Source of the DNA: Clostridium mobile
GTDB taxonomy: Bacteria > Bacillota > Clostridia > Clostridiales > Clostridiaceae
Direction of reading: 5' to 3'
DNA: 64,000 nucleotides
Assembly: GCF_018918285.1 (NCBI RefSeq)
Contig: NZ_JAHLQF010000003.1
Location: forward strand, 1 to 64,000
In this document: piece by piece, positions 1-7,855 of the stretch
Position numbering within the stretch: the first letter of the stretch is position 1
How the letters are laid out: each line of letters starts with the position of its first letter
Translations under genes and position numbers: made by a program
The notes under the pieces: generated by a model
What the model was told of the DNA's origin: nothing
Seen by the model: only the letters and a program-made list of their open reading frames with translations
Databases searched by the model: none

Positions 1-155
1 GCTGAAAGCATCTAAGCGTGAAGCCCACCTCAAGATTAGATTTCCCATAGCGTAAGCTAGTAAGACCCCTTGAAGAACACAAGGTTGATAGGCTAGAGGT
101 GTAAGTGTAGTAATACATTTAGCTGACTAGTACTAATAGGTCGAGGGCTTGATCT
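1..155 (+). rRNA. rrl: 23S ribosomal RNA, 3' end (partial)
   Basis: The first ~155 bases are the 3' terminal part of 23S rRNA; the rest lies left of the window. The conserved end with GACTAGTACTAATAGGTCG is seen at about 125-143. It is followed by a short spacer, 5S rRNA and tRNA-Asn in the same direction, the usual end of a clostridial rRNA operon. The exact 3' end cannot be fixed from sequence alone. Confidence 0.93.
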
Positions 156-195
156 TAATTAAAATGCTTTGTGCAATTTTGAAAGAATTTCTTTC

Positions 196-266
196 AATGA
201 AACTTCGGCAGCTAAAGCTGCGAAGTACTGTTCTAAAACGAAATCAGAGATTTCTGTGGAACAGTA
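196..266 (+). repeat. Two-hairpin structured repeat, copy 1 (23S-5S spacer)
   Basis: This spacer stretch folds into two consecutive hairpins. The first pairs ACTTC..GCAGC with GCTGC.GAAGT. The second has an outer stem CTGTTC/GAACAG and an inner stem GAAATC/GATTTC. A second copy is at 14286-14356, far from any rRNA gene. The loops, linkers and inner stem are conserved; the outer stem and first hairpin differ in bases but still pair. It is seen directly as a repeat; its function is unknown. It could be a dispersed REP-like element or a processing/structural RNA. Confidence 0.7.
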
Positions 267-383
267 TCTGGTGATAATGGCTTGAAGGTAACACCCGTTT
301 CCATTCCGAACACGAAGGTTAAGCTTCAATGCGCCGATGATACTACAAGGGAGGCCTTGTGGGAAAGTAGGTCGTCGCCAGGT
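266..383 (+). rRNA. rrf: 5S ribosomal RNA
   Basis: About 118 bases with the conserved 5S pattern: the CCGAACACGAAGGTTAAGC core near 305-324 and a 3' end GTCGTCGCCAGGT that pairs with the 5' ATCTGGTGATAATGG strand. It sits about 110 bases after 23S and 11 bases before tRNA-Asn, as the last rRNA of the operon. Ends are accurate to a few bases. Confidence 0.93.
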
Positions 384-394
384 CTAAACATTGT

Positions 395-469
395 TCCGCG
401 GTAGCTCAATGGTGGAGCACTCGGCTGTTAACCGATAGGTTGAAGGTTCGAATCCTTTCCGCGGAGCCA
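395..469 (+). tRNA. tRNA-Asn (anticodon GTT)
   Basis: A 75-base cloverleaf with acceptor stem TCCGCGG/CCGCGGA, anticodon GTT at 427-429, T arm GGTTCGAATCC, discriminator G and an encoded CCA. It lies just after 5S rRNA and is probably cut from the rRNA operon transcript. Confidence 0.95.
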
Positions 470-503
470 TTTTTATAAAAACATAAAATTTATTAGTAAT
501 GTT

Positions 504-532
504 AGAACCTAGATAACAGATAGGTTCTTTTT
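504..532 (+). terminator. Terminator of the rRNA/tRNA operon
   Basis: Perfect 8-bp stem AGAACCTA/TAGGTTCT with a 9-base loop, followed directly by a T run. It lies 35 bases after tRNA-Asn and fits an intrinsic terminator. Confidence 0.85.
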
Positions 533-554
533 GTGATTTAATATAAACTATTTT

Positions 555-600
555 AGAGGGGAGTAAGTGAATGCTTATATCCCCTCTTTATTGTTATTTT
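555..600 (+). terminator. Second terminator after the rRNA operon
   Basis: Stem AGAGGGGA/TCCCCTCT (555-562 with 580-587), extended inward by TAAG/CTTA, and followed by a T-rich tract. It is a back-up terminator in tandem with the one at 504-532, common after heavily transcribed rRNA operons. Confidence 0.75.
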
Positions 601-733
601 TTATATGAAATGAATAATGGTAAAAAATATCAATGTCTAATAATTTAGAAGATTAAATTAAATTTAAAGGATTTTTTGTATGAAAGTAGAATATATTTAA
701 AAAGGGACAATAGTATGTTAGGGGGAATTGCTT

Positions 734-2818
734 ATGAAAGAGTATAAAACCAAAAACTTAAGGAACTTGGGAATAATAGGACATAGCGGTTCAGGAAAAA
801 CAACTTTGGCTGATGCAATACTTTACCGTACAAAATCCAATGATAGATTTGGAAAGGTAGACGAAGAAACAAGTGTATTTGATTTTGATTCAGAAGAAAA
901 GAAAAGAAGAATTTCTTTATCAACATCCGTTGCTCATTGCGAATGGAAAGATGTAAAAATTAATTTAGTAGATATGCCTGGATATTTTGATTTTGTAGGA
1001 GAAATGATTGAAGGATTAAGAGCTATAGATGTGGCTCTAATAGTATTAACAGGAACTTCCGGAGTGCAAGTTGGAACAGAAAAGGCTTGGGAATATGTAA
1101 ATGAATGCAAACTTCCAAGAGCTTTTTATATAAATAAATTAGATAGAGAAAATAGTAACTTTGAAAAGACATTAGACTCTCTTAAAACGAAGTTTGGTAT
1201 ATCAGTAGTACCTATTCAATATCCAATAGGAGAAGAATTAGGATTTATGGGAGTAATTAATGTTATTTCCAATAAAGCAAGAGTATATAATCCCCAAAAG
1301 GATGACATTGAAGATGCAGAAGTACCTGAAAAATTGAAAGATAAAGTTGAAGAATGTAAAAATATGATAATTGAAGCAGTAGCAGAAACTGATGAAGAAT
1401 TATTAGAAAAATATTTTAGTGAAGGTACTTTAAGTGATGAAGAAATATATAGCGGATTAATAAAAGGTTGTGCTAGTGGAGACATAGCACCAGTGATGTG
1501 TGGATCTGCTTTAACGGGTAGAGGTATAAAGAGTTTATTAGATGATGTAATTGAATGCTTTCCTAGTCCTGAAGAGGTAGAAGGAAAAAAGGCTAAGGAT
1601 TTAAAAAACAATAAAGATATTAATATAAATATTTCAGAAGATGCGCCATTCTCAGCTTTCGTGTTTAAAACTATCGCAGATCCATTCATAGGTAAACTAT
1701 CTATGTTCAGAGTACTAACTGGTAAAGCTAAACCAGATATTTCAGTATACAATCCAGATAAAGAAAAGCAAGAAAAATTAGGATCACTATATTTCATGAA
1801 GGGAAAACAACAAATTCAAGCGGATAAAATAATTGCTGGAGATATTGGAGCAGTTACAAAACTTCAATATACTAGCACGGGAGATACGCTTTGTGACAAT
1901 AACTTTATAGTATTATATGATAAGGTTTTATTTCCGAAACCAGCAATATCTATGGCTGTAGTGCCTAAATCAAAAAATGATGAAGAGAAGATATCTTCAG
2001 GCTTGGCTAGATTATTAGAAGAAGACCCAACATTTACAGTTTCAAGAGATACTGAAAATGCAGAAACTATAATTTCTGGAACAGGAGAAACGCATCTAGA
2101 GGTTATTACATCAAAGCTGAAAAATAAATTTGGTGTAGAGGTTGCATTACAAACGCCAAAGATACCTTATAGAGAAACAATAAGAAAAGTATCAGATGTT
2201 CAAGGAAAGCATAAGAAACAATCTGGTGGACATGGACAATATGGCGATGTTAAAATCAAGTTTGAACCAAGATTTGATGGAGATGATTTAGAATTTGTTG
2301 ATAAAGTAGTTGGTGGCGTTGTTCCAAGGCAATATATTCCTGCTGTTGAAAAGGGATTAAAGGAATGTATACTTCAAGGAGTTTTAGCAGGGTATCCAGT
2401 TATAAGATTAAAGGCTACACTGCATGATGGCTCATACCATCCAGTAGACTCTTCAGAAATGTCCTTTAAGATGGCAGCATCTCTTGCATTTAAAAAAGGT
2501 ATGCAGGAGGCAGAACCCTTAATATTAGAACCAATTATGAGTGTAGAAATATTTGTACCAGATGAATATATGGGAGATATAATAGGAGATATAAACAAAA
2601 AAAGAGGAAGAGTATTAGGTATGGAGCAAGTAGGCAAACTTCAAAAAATTATAGCAGAAGTTCCTCAGTCTGAGATGTTTAAATATGCAACAGATTTAAG
2701 ATCTATGACTCAAGCGAGAGGAAGCTTCACTATGAAATTTGAAAGATATGAAGAGGTACCGCCATCAGAGACAACAAAGATAATTGAAGAGAGAAAAAAA
2801 GAAAAAGAAGCATTATAA
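734..2818 (+). CDS. EF-G-like translation GTPase (FusA2 type)
   Basis: A 694-residue paralogue of elongation factor G; the standard EF-G is at 38315-40378. Motifs: P-loop GHSGSGKT (16-23), G3 DMPGYFDF (80-87), G4 NKLD (134-137), then EF-G domains II-V. The G3 histidine of normal EF-G (DTPGH), needed for GTP hydrolysis, is Tyr84 here, and switch I is altered (RRISLS for RGITIT). This is typical of the EF-G2-like subfamily, whose role is poorly defined. ATG at 734 is chosen over TTG at 728 because AGGGGG (720-725) sits 8 bases before it and abuts the TTG. The gene is monocistronic, between the rRNA terminators and its own terminator. It is not a tetracycline-resistance protein by any feature I can see. 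Confidence 0.88.
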   Translation: MKEYKTKNLRNLGIIGHSGSGKTTLADAILYRTKSNDRFGKVDEETSVFDFDSEEKKRRISLSTSVAHCEWKDVKINLVDMPGYFDFVGEMIEGLRAIDVALIVLTGTSGVQVGTEKAWEYVNECKLPRAFYINKLDRENSNFEKTLDSLKTKFGISVVPIQYPIGEELGFMGVINVISNKARVYNPQKDDIEDAEVPEKLKDKVEECKNMIIEAVAETDEELLEKYFSEGTLSDEEIYSGLIKGCASGDIAPVMCGSALTGRGIKSLLDDVIECFPSPEEVEGKKAKDLKNNKDININISEDAPFSAFVFKTIADPFIGKLSMFRVLTGKAKPDISVYNPDKEKQEKLGSLYFMKGKQQIQADKIIAGDIGAVTKLQYTSTGDTLCDNNFIVLYDKVLFPKPAISMAVVPKSKNDEEKISSGLARLLEEDPTFTVSRDTENAETIISGTGETHLEVITSKLKNKFGVEVALQTPKIPYRETIRKVSDVQGKHKKQSGGHGQYGDVKIKFEPRFDGDDLEFVDKVVGGVVPRQYIPAVEKGLKECILQGVLAGYPVIRLKATLHDGSYHPVDSSEMSFKMAASLAFKKGMQEAEPLILEPIMSVEIFVPDEYMGDIIGDINKKRGRVLGMEQVGKLQKIIAEVPQSEMFKYATDLRSMTQARGSFTMKFERYEEVPPSETTKIIEERKKEKEAL

Positions 2819-2825
2819 TTTTAAA

Positions 2826-2857
2826 ATCCCCTGTTAAATTAACGGGGGATTTTTTTA
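2826..2857. terminator. Terminator between convergent genes
   Basis: An 11-bp hairpin ATCCCCTGTTA/TAACGGGGGAT with an AAT loop and one G-T pair, followed by seven T on the plus strand. On the minus strand it is preceded by A and followed by AAAATT, so it may also help stop the rubrerythrin transcript. Confidence 0.85.
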
Positions 2858-2867
2858 TATGTTTCAA

Positions 2868-3452
2868 TTAATATGTTTCAACAAAAACTTCAAAATAAGA
2901 TTGAGGATGTGCACATGCAGGACATAGGTCAGGAGCTTCTTTTCCTTCGTATATATATCCGCAATTGTTGCACTTCCATAAAGAAACTTCATCTTTCTTA
3001 AATACCATTTCAGTTTTTATATTTTCTAAAAGTTTTCTAAATCTATTTTCATGTCTTAGTTCTACTTCAGCAATTTTTCTAAACACAGTAGCGATTGATG
3101 GAAAACCCTCTTCATCAGCTATATCGGCGAATTCAGGGTATAACTCTGTCCATTCTTCATTCTCACCATTAGCAGCATATTCAAGATTTTGAACAGTACT
3201 ACCAAGTCCAACTGGATAAGAAGCTTCTATATCCACTACTTCGCCTTGAAGGTCTGCATTTAAAAATTTAAAGAATCTTTTAGCATGTTCCTTCTCATTT
3301 TCAGCAGTTTCCAAAAAAATGTTGCTTATCTGAACATACCCTTCTTTTTTAGCCTGAGAAGCGTAATAGGTATACCTAGTACGTGCCTGTGATTCTCCGG
3401 CAAAAGATTTCATTAAGTTTTCAGCTGTTTTAGTTCCTTTTAATGATTTCAT
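2868..3452 (-). CDS. rbr: Rubrerythrin
   Basis: A 194-residue non-haem iron protein that reduces hydrogen peroxide in anaerobes, taking electrons from NADH via rubredoxin or its reductase. The N-terminal four-helix ferritin-like domain carries the di-iron ligands (Glu20, EKEH at 53-56, and the EVELRHENRF helix). A C-terminal rubredoxin-like domain has two Cys pairs, CNNC and CPAC, for one iron. The length is normal. It is alone on the minus strand with AAGGGGG before the start. The upstream region has an AT-rich inverted repeat that might bind a PerR-like regulator. Confidence 0.96.
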   Translation of the reverse strand: MKSLKGTKTAENLMKSFAGESQARTRYTYYASQAKKEGYVQISNIFLETAENEKEHAKRFFKFLNADLQGEVVDIEASYPVGLGSTVQNLEYAANGENEEWTELYPEFADIADEEGFPSIATVFRKIAEVELRHENRFRKLLENIKTEMVFKKDEVSLWKCNNCGYIYEGKEAPDLCPACAHPQSYFEVFVETY

Positions 3453-3464
3453 ATTAATCCCCCT

Positions 3465-3507
3465 TCGTAATTATATTTTTATAATGTGTGAATATAATTA
3501 CATTGTA
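3465..3507 (-). promoter_or_regulatory. Possible rbr promoter and AT-rich inverted repeat
   Basis: On the minus strand TGCTACAAT (extended -10, TACAAT at 3502-3507) lies about 50 bases before the start, with a weak -35. Between it and the start is an inverted repeat ATTATA-TTTT-TATAAT, which resembles but does not match the 7-1-7 PerR box. Peroxide control is therefore only a possibility. Confidence 0.35.
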
Positions 3508-3630
3508 GCATTAATTCTCCTAAAACTAAAATAATATTTAGTCAATTAATATAAACATAGGGATAAATGTATATTTAATTTGTGTTTAACAAAAAATAAC
3601 TTGGATCTAGAAGAGGAAGGAGGACTAGTT

Positions 3631-3867
3631 ATGTCAGATTATAAATTAGATATTAAGGGTGCCATTGAACTTTCCGATTATAGCAGCATAAACGACTATA
3701 TGGAAATAGTAAATGAGAATGATAGCTTAACCATTAATTTAAGAGGTAATAAAGATGAGATTGGAATTATATGTAGCATGTTAAAAGAAAAAGGGTTTTA
3801 TATAATAAGAGAGGAGCTAAGTGGTCAATACCCCTATATATTAGCTGGTAAGAAGAACAGAGAGTAA
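3631..3867 (+). CDS. Small protein of unknown function (78 aa)
   Basis: I do not recognise this protein. It is 78 residues, acidic at the start and lysine-rich at the end, with no membrane segment, signal peptide or cysteine pair (a single Cys in the IICSML segment). The predicted order beta-strand (SLTINLRG), helix (KDEIGIICSMLKEKG), strand (FYIIREE) suggests a small alpha/beta fold. ATG at 3631 is chosen because AAGGAGG at 3617-3623 lies 7 bases upstream; an in-frame ATG at 3580 has no such site. The ROK kinase follows after 59 bases with its own likely -10 element, so co-transcription is uncertain. Confidence 0.7.
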   Translation: MSDYKLDIKGAIELSDYSSINDYMEIVNENDSLTINLRGNKDEIGIICSMLKEKGFYIIREELSGQYPYILAGKKNRE

Positions 3868-3882
3868 AATGGTGTAAGACTA

Positions 3883-3891
3883 TGGTATAAT
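3883..3891 (+). promoter_or_regulatory. Extended -10 promoter element before the ROK kinase
   Basis: TGGTATAAT is an extended -10 (TGn-TATAAT) 35 bases before the kinase start. No good -35 is seen, which extended -10 promoters can tolerate. Confidence 0.5.
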
Positions 3892-3926
3892 ATAATAAAA
3901 TATTACATTGCTGTGGGGGAATGTTA

Positions 3927-4886
3927 ATGAGTAAAAATTATATTATAGGTATTGATTTAGGTGGAACTAAAATAAATTCAGTATTATCTGATTTAGAAGG
4001 TAATGTGATAAGCCAATATACAATATATACAGAAGCATCTAAAGGAGAACAGGCAGTATTAAGTAAAATTATAGATACCATAGATAGAGTATTACAGGAT
4101 AGCAATAAGACAATACAAGATGTAAGAGCCATAGGTATAGGCTCACCAGGACCTTTAAATTCAAAAGAAGGAATCATTATAACTACGCCTAACTTACCAT
4201 TTAGAAATTTCAATATTGTAAATCCAATAATAAACAAATATAAAGTACCAACCTATTTAGATAATGATGCAAATGTAGCTGCTATGGGAGAGTTTTTATT
4301 TGGTGCTGGAAAAGGAACTAAAGATATGATTTATGTTACTGTAAGCACAGGTATAGGTGGTGGAGCTATTTTAAATAATAGGCTATATAGAGGAAATACA
4401 TATAATGCTTTAGAGATAGGCCATATGACGATAGAACCTAACGGGCCAAAATGTAATTGTGGAAATTATGGGTGTGCTGAAGCTGTTTCGTCAGGTACCG
4501 CTATCGCTAGGCAAGGGAAAGAAGCGGTAGAAAATGGAGAAGAAACCTCTCTTAGTAATTATAAAAATATAACTGCATTTGAAGTATTCAAAGAAGCTCA
4601 GAGTGGAGATTTGGTGTCAAATAATATAATAAAAAAAAGCTTAAATTACTTAGGAATATGTATATCCAATATAGTAGCTAGCTTTGATCCAGAGATGATT
4701 ATTATAGGCGGTGGGGTAGCAAAAGCTGGAGACATAGTTTTCAACTCAGTTAGAGAAGTTGTAGATAATAGATGCTTTAAAACTATGGCGGAATCTTGTA
4801 AGATAGTACCACCAAAGCTAGGGGGAGACGCAGGGGTAATGGGAGCAGTTGCCCTAGCTCTAATTGAGGAGGGAGTGGAATTTTGA
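3927..4886 (+). CDS. ROK-family glucokinase
   Basis: A 319-residue sugar kinase of the ROK family that phosphorylates glucose or a related hexose with ATP in the cytoplasm. Seen: phosphate-binding GIDLGGTK (8-15), GIGSPGPLN, catalytic Asp in DNDAN (112-116), VSTGIGGG (139-146), and the zinc site His166 with CNCGNYGC (176-183). There is no N-terminal HTH, so it is an enzyme rather than a ROK repressor. ATG at 3927 is preferred over ATG at 3921 because GGGGGA (3915-3920) touches the latter. The stop codon overlaps the TTG start of the next gene. The substrate is inferred from the family; N-acyl hexosamines are an alternative. Confidence 0.88.
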   Translation: MSKNYIIGIDLGGTKINSVLSDLEGNVISQYTIYTEASKGEQAVLSKIIDTIDRVLQDSNKTIQDVRAIGIGSPGPLNSKEGIIITTPNLPFRNFNIVNPIINKYKVPTYLDNDANVAAMGEFLFGAGKGTKDMIYVTVSTGIGGGAILNNRLYRGNTYNALEIGHMTIEPNGPKCNCGNYGCAEAVSSGTAIARQGKEAVENGEETSLSNYKNITAFEVFKEAQSGDLVSNNIIKKSLNYLGICISNIVASFDPEMIIIGGGVAKAGDIVFNSVREVVDNRCFKTMAESCKIVPPKLGGDAGVMGAVALALIEEGVEF

Positions 4887-5503
4887 TAACAGATTTATAT
4901 TTAACTAGACATGGTGAAACTCTTTGGAATACTCAAGGTAGGATGCAGGGATGGAAGGACTCACCTCTAACGGATAAAGGTGTCATACAAGCTGAATTAT
5001 TAGGAAAAAAATTAAATGATTTAGATATTGATGTTATATATTCCAGTCCAATAGGACGAGCTTCTTATACAGCACAAATACTTAGAGGAGATAGGAATAT
5101 TTTAATAGAGTTTGATGATAGATTAAGAGAAATAAATATGGGGAAATGGGAAGGTATGCTACAGGAGGATATAGAAAATATATATAAAGAAGAGCTATAT
5201 AATTTTTGGAATAAACCTCATTTGTATAAGCCTATAGAAGGAGAAACTTTTAGTAATATTGTAAATAGGACAACTTCCTTTATAGAAGAAATAGTAGATA
5301 AACATAGAGGAAAGAATATTTTGGTAGTTACACATACTATAACGTTAAGATCTATGTTAGCTTATATAGAAAATAAGAATTTAGAAGACTTTTGGGATGA
5401 CATATTTATTCATCCTACGAGTTTGACTATGATAAGAATTGGAGATAATGTGAAAGAGGTAACTTTAAAAGCGGATATATCTCATTTTAATAATGAGTTA
5501 TAA
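4883..5503 (+). CDS. Histidine phosphatase family protein
   Basis: A 206-residue phosphatase of the phosphoglycerate-mutase-like superfamily. The catalytic phospho-His is in RHGE (9-12), the second His is His151 (VVTHT), and Glu83 in LREINMG is the likely proton donor. The substrate cannot be told from sequence; such proteins include alpha-ribazole phosphatases, broad phosphatases and cofactor-dependent mutases. It starts with TTG at 4883, overlapping the kinase stop, with GAGGAGGG at 4866-4873 upstream. The overlap implies translational coupling to the sugar kinase, so a sugar-phosphate substrate is possible. A strong terminator follows. Confidence 0.85.
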   Translation: MITDLYLTRHGETLWNTQGRMQGWKDSPLTDKGVIQAELLGKKLNDLDIDVIYSSPIGRASYTAQILRGDRNILIEFDDRLREINMGKWEGMLQEDIENIYKEELYNFWNKPHLYKPIEGETFSNIVNRTTSFIEEIVDKHRGKNILVVTHTITLRSMLAYIENKNLEDFWDDIFIHPTSLTMIRIGDNVKEVTLKADISHFNNEL

Positions 5504-5540
5504 AAGGGCTTAAATTGTAAAATCATAAATAGTTCATAAA

Positions 5541-5580
5541 AAAGATATGATAACTTAATTAAAGTTATCATATCTTTTTT
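5541..5580 (+). terminator. Strong intrinsic terminator
   Basis: A perfect 16-bp stem (AAAGATATGATAACTT with its complement) around a 5-base loop, running into T. It ends the ROK kinase/phosphatase unit. Confidence 0.88.
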
Positions 5581-5678
5581 GTAATGCATAAAGCATAGAA
5601 ATAGTTAGATATAGGAAGTTAAGTGTATTTATTTTAAAATAAGGGCAAAAATAATGATAAATACCAATAATTTAGATG

Positions 5679-5707
5679 TTGAGTCATTACGAAAAAAATA
5701 TTAATAT
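5679..5707 (+). promoter_or_regulatory. Sigma-A-type promoter of the ctsR operon
   Basis: TTGAGT, a 17-base spacer and TAATAT, placed so that transcription would start close to the CtsR operator at 5716-5732. The promoter and operator overlap in function, as expected for autorepression. Confidence 0.65.
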
Positions 5708-5715
5708 TAAATTAA

Positions 5716-5732
5716 GGTCAAAGAAAGTCAAA
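5716..5732 (+). promoter_or_regulatory. CtsR operator (heptad direct repeat)
   Basis: GGTCAAA-GAA-AGTCAAA matches the known CtsR binding site, a direct heptad repeat separated by three bases. A third partial copy GTCAA follows at 5733-5737. It ends 16 bases before the ctsR start. Confidence 0.92.
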
Positions 5733-5748
5733 GTCAATGAGGTGTATT

Positions 5749-6207
5749 ATGGCGAGATTATCAGATATAATTGAAGAATTTATAAAAAGTATGTTAGATA
5801 GTGCAGAAGAAAGAGAATTGCAAATTCAAAGGAATGAGTTAGCTAATTATTTTAGCTGTGCTCCATCTCAAATTAACTATGTATTAACTACCCGTTTTAC
5901 TACAGATAAAGGTTATTATGTAGAAAGTAAGCGAGGGGGAGGGGGATACATAGTAATTAAATATATAGATATAGATAGAAATGAATATTTGGTAAATAAT
6001 ATAAATCATAAAATAGCAGATAGTATAACATTTCATAGTGCGTTACAAATAATAGATAATCTTGTAGAAAGAAATATAATATTAGAAAAAGAAGGGAATC
6101 TTATTAAGGTAGCTATAAATGATAGAACTCTTTATTTGTGTGGAGAAATGAAAAATAAGGTAAGAGCGGACATATTAAAGAATATGATGATTGTACTTTT
6201 ATTATAA
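5749..6207 (+). CDS. ctsR: Transcriptional repressor CtsR
   Basis: A 152-residue repressor of class III heat-shock genes (clp operons). It opens with the canonical MARLSDIIEEFIK and has a winged helix-turn-helix (about 25-70), including the glycine-rich wing RGGGGYI that senses temperature and contacts the operator. The C-terminal half is the McsB-interacting dimer domain. ATG at 5749 is used instead of 5737 because it matches the family start and the GAGGTG upstream. It is the first gene of ctsR-mcsA-mcsB-clpC and has its own operator just upstream. Confidence 0.95.
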   Translation: MARLSDIIEEFIKSMLDSAEERELQIQRNELANYFSCAPSQINYVLTTRFTTDKGYYVESKRGGGGYIVIKYIDIDRNEYLVNNINHKIADSITFHSALQIIDNLVERNIILEKEGNLIKVAINDRTLYLCGEMKNKVRADILKNMMIVLLL

Positions 6208-6218
6208 TTGTATTTATA

Positions 6219-6227
6219 TGGTATAAT
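6219..6227 (+). promoter_or_regulatory. Possible internal promoter before mcsA
   Basis: TGGTATAAT, an extended -10, lies 46 bases before mcsA in the 66-base gap after ctsR. No clear -35 is present, so it may be weak. Confidence 0.35.
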
Positions 6228-6273
6228 TGTATTAAATAGAATTAATTATAATCTGCTAACAGGAGGTGTTGTT

Positions 6274-6801
6274 ATGTTATGTGAAAGATGTAAAAAGAAT
6301 GATGCCAATGTTCATTTAACTCAGATTGTTAATAGTGTTAAAAGTCAACTCAATTTATGTGAAAAATGTGCAAAAGAAATGGGTGGATTTGACCTACCTG
6401 TGGATATAGATTTTTCTTCCCCTTTTACTTTTCAAAATATATTGAGTGGAATAATGGATTATATAAATCAACCATTGAAGCAAGAAGATAATATTTCACT
6501 TACTTGCAATAATTGCGGCACTAATTATGGAGAATTTAAAAATAAAGGTTTAGTTGGATGTAGTGAATGTTACACTAACTTAAATAATACATTGATGTCA
6601 GTAATAAAAAGAGTTCAAGGGAATGTAGAGCATGTGGGTAAAATTCCCAAAAGAGCTGGCAAATCTATTATAGAAGTGAGAAAAATCAATAATTTAAAAG
6701 AAGAATTAAAGAATGCCATAGAAAAAGAAGAATATGAGAAAGCTGCTGAATTAAGAGATATAATAAAAGGATTTGGAAAGGAAAAGGGAGAGGAGGTATA
6801 G
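6274..6801 (+). CDS. mcsA: McsA, zinc-binding activator of McsB
   Basis: A 175-residue partner that activates the arginine kinase McsB and couples it to ClpC. Four CxxC pairs are visible (CERC, CEKC, CNNC, CSEC), forming two zinc sites. The C-terminal UVR motif (EELKNAIEKEEYEKAAELRD) is the ClpC/McsB contact. The start is ATG at 6274 with AGGAGGTG at 6261-6268; an upstream in-frame start directly after the ctsR stop has no such site. mcsB follows 3 bases later. Confidence 0.94.
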   Translation: MLCERCKKNDANVHLTQIVNSVKSQLNLCEKCAKEMGGFDLPVDIDFSSPFTFQNILSGIMDYINQPLKQEDNISLTCNNCGTNYGEFKNKGLVGCSECYTNLNNTLMSVIKRVQGNVEHVGKIPKRAGKSIIEVRKINNLKEELKNAIEKEEYEKAAELRDIIKGFGKEKGEEV

Positions 6802-6804
6802 AAT

Positions 6805-7839
6805 GTGAAAAACTGGTTAATTTCTCCGGAAGATAATAAAGAAATAGTAATAAGTAGTAGAATAAGATTGGCAAGAAATATAAAAAATATATTTTTTCCT
6901 CACAAATTAAAAGAAGAAGAGGGAAGAGATTTAGTAAATACTATAGAAGAAGCCTTTTATTCATCCTGCAATACTACACAGGATTACAGCACATATTATC
7001 TTTGGCAATCTGACCCTTTAAATAATAACATTTATCTAGATAAGCATCTTATAAGCAGTAAGCTATTATCAAATTATATGAGCGCAGCCTTTATAATCAA
7101 TAAAGACGAAACAGTAAGTATTATGATTAATGAGGAAGATCATTTAAGGATACAATGCATAACATCAGGATTAAATTTAGAGGAAACCTATGATGCAGCA
7201 AACAAGATAGATGACCTATTGGAGGAAAAATTAGATTATGCATATAGTGAACAGCTAGGATATATGACAGCTTGTCCTACTAATATAGGAACTGGACTTA
7301 GAGCATCAGTTATGATTCACCTACCTGCATTATCTATGAGTAATGAGATGACGGGAGTATTCAATGCACTTACTCAAGTAGGTATGACAATTAGGGGAAT
7401 GTATGGTGAGGGATCAAAATCCAGGGGTAATATATATCAAATATCTAATCAAGTAACTCTAGGAGTAAGTGAAAAAGAGATATTAGATAATTTAAAGGCA
7501 GTAGTAAATCATATAATTAATCAAGAAAATTTAGCTAGAGAAAAATTTATAAAGACTTATGAATATGAGTTAAAAGATAGAATATATAGGGCATACGGCA
7601 TATTAAAGTCTTCATTTATAATGGACTCAGCAGAGTGTTTAAGCTTATTGTCCAATGTAAGATTTGGAATTGAGATGGGTATAATAAATGATATTGACAA
7701 AAATACTTTGAATGAGTTAATGGTAAACACTCAAGGAGCTATGTTACAAAAAGTTTATAATAGAGAACTTTCAGATAGAGAAAGTAGTATATATAGAGCT
7801 GAATTGCTAAGAAAAAGTCTAAATAGACAATCAATATAA
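6805..7839 (+). CDS. mcsB: Protein arginine kinase McsB
   Basis: A 344-residue kinase that phosphorylates arginines on CtsR and misfolded proteins, tagging them for ClpCP. It belongs to the ATP:guanido phosphotransferase family. Seen: nucleotide-binding SSRIRLARNI (17-26), INEEDH (109-114) with the acidic catalytic residues, and CPTNIGTG (157-164) with the conserved Cys157. Phospho-arginine receptor residues near RGMYGEGS are also present. The start is GTG, with GAGGAGGT a few bases before; ATG two bases upstream is out of frame. Confidence 0.95.
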   Translation: MKNWLISPEDNKEIVISSRIRLARNIKNIFFPHKLKEEEGRDLVNTIEEAFYSSCNTTQDYSTYYLWQSDPLNNNIYLDKHLISSKLLSNYMSAAFIINKDETVSIMINEEDHLRIQCITSGLNLEETYDAANKIDDLLEEKLDYAYSEQLGYMTACPTNIGTGLRASVMIHLPALSMSNEMTGVFNALTQVGMTIRGMYGEGSKSRGNIYQISNQVTLGVSEKEILDNLKAVVNHIINQENLAREKFIKTYEYELKDRIYRAYGILKSSFIMDSAECLSLLSNVRFGIEMGIINDIDKNTLNELMVNTQGAMLQKVYNRELSDRESSIYRAELLRKSLNRQSI

Positions 7840-7855
7840 AGGGTGGTGAATTGTA

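Noticed and set aside
1216-1797. A 193-codon open frame on the minus strand inside the EF-G-like gene
   Set aside because: Antisense shadow of a well-conserved gene; no ribosome site and no recognisable domain.
734-2818. Tetracycline-resistance ribosomal protection protein
   Set aside because: The G3 motif and length fit the EF-G2-like family; no features specific to Tet(M)-type proteins were seen.
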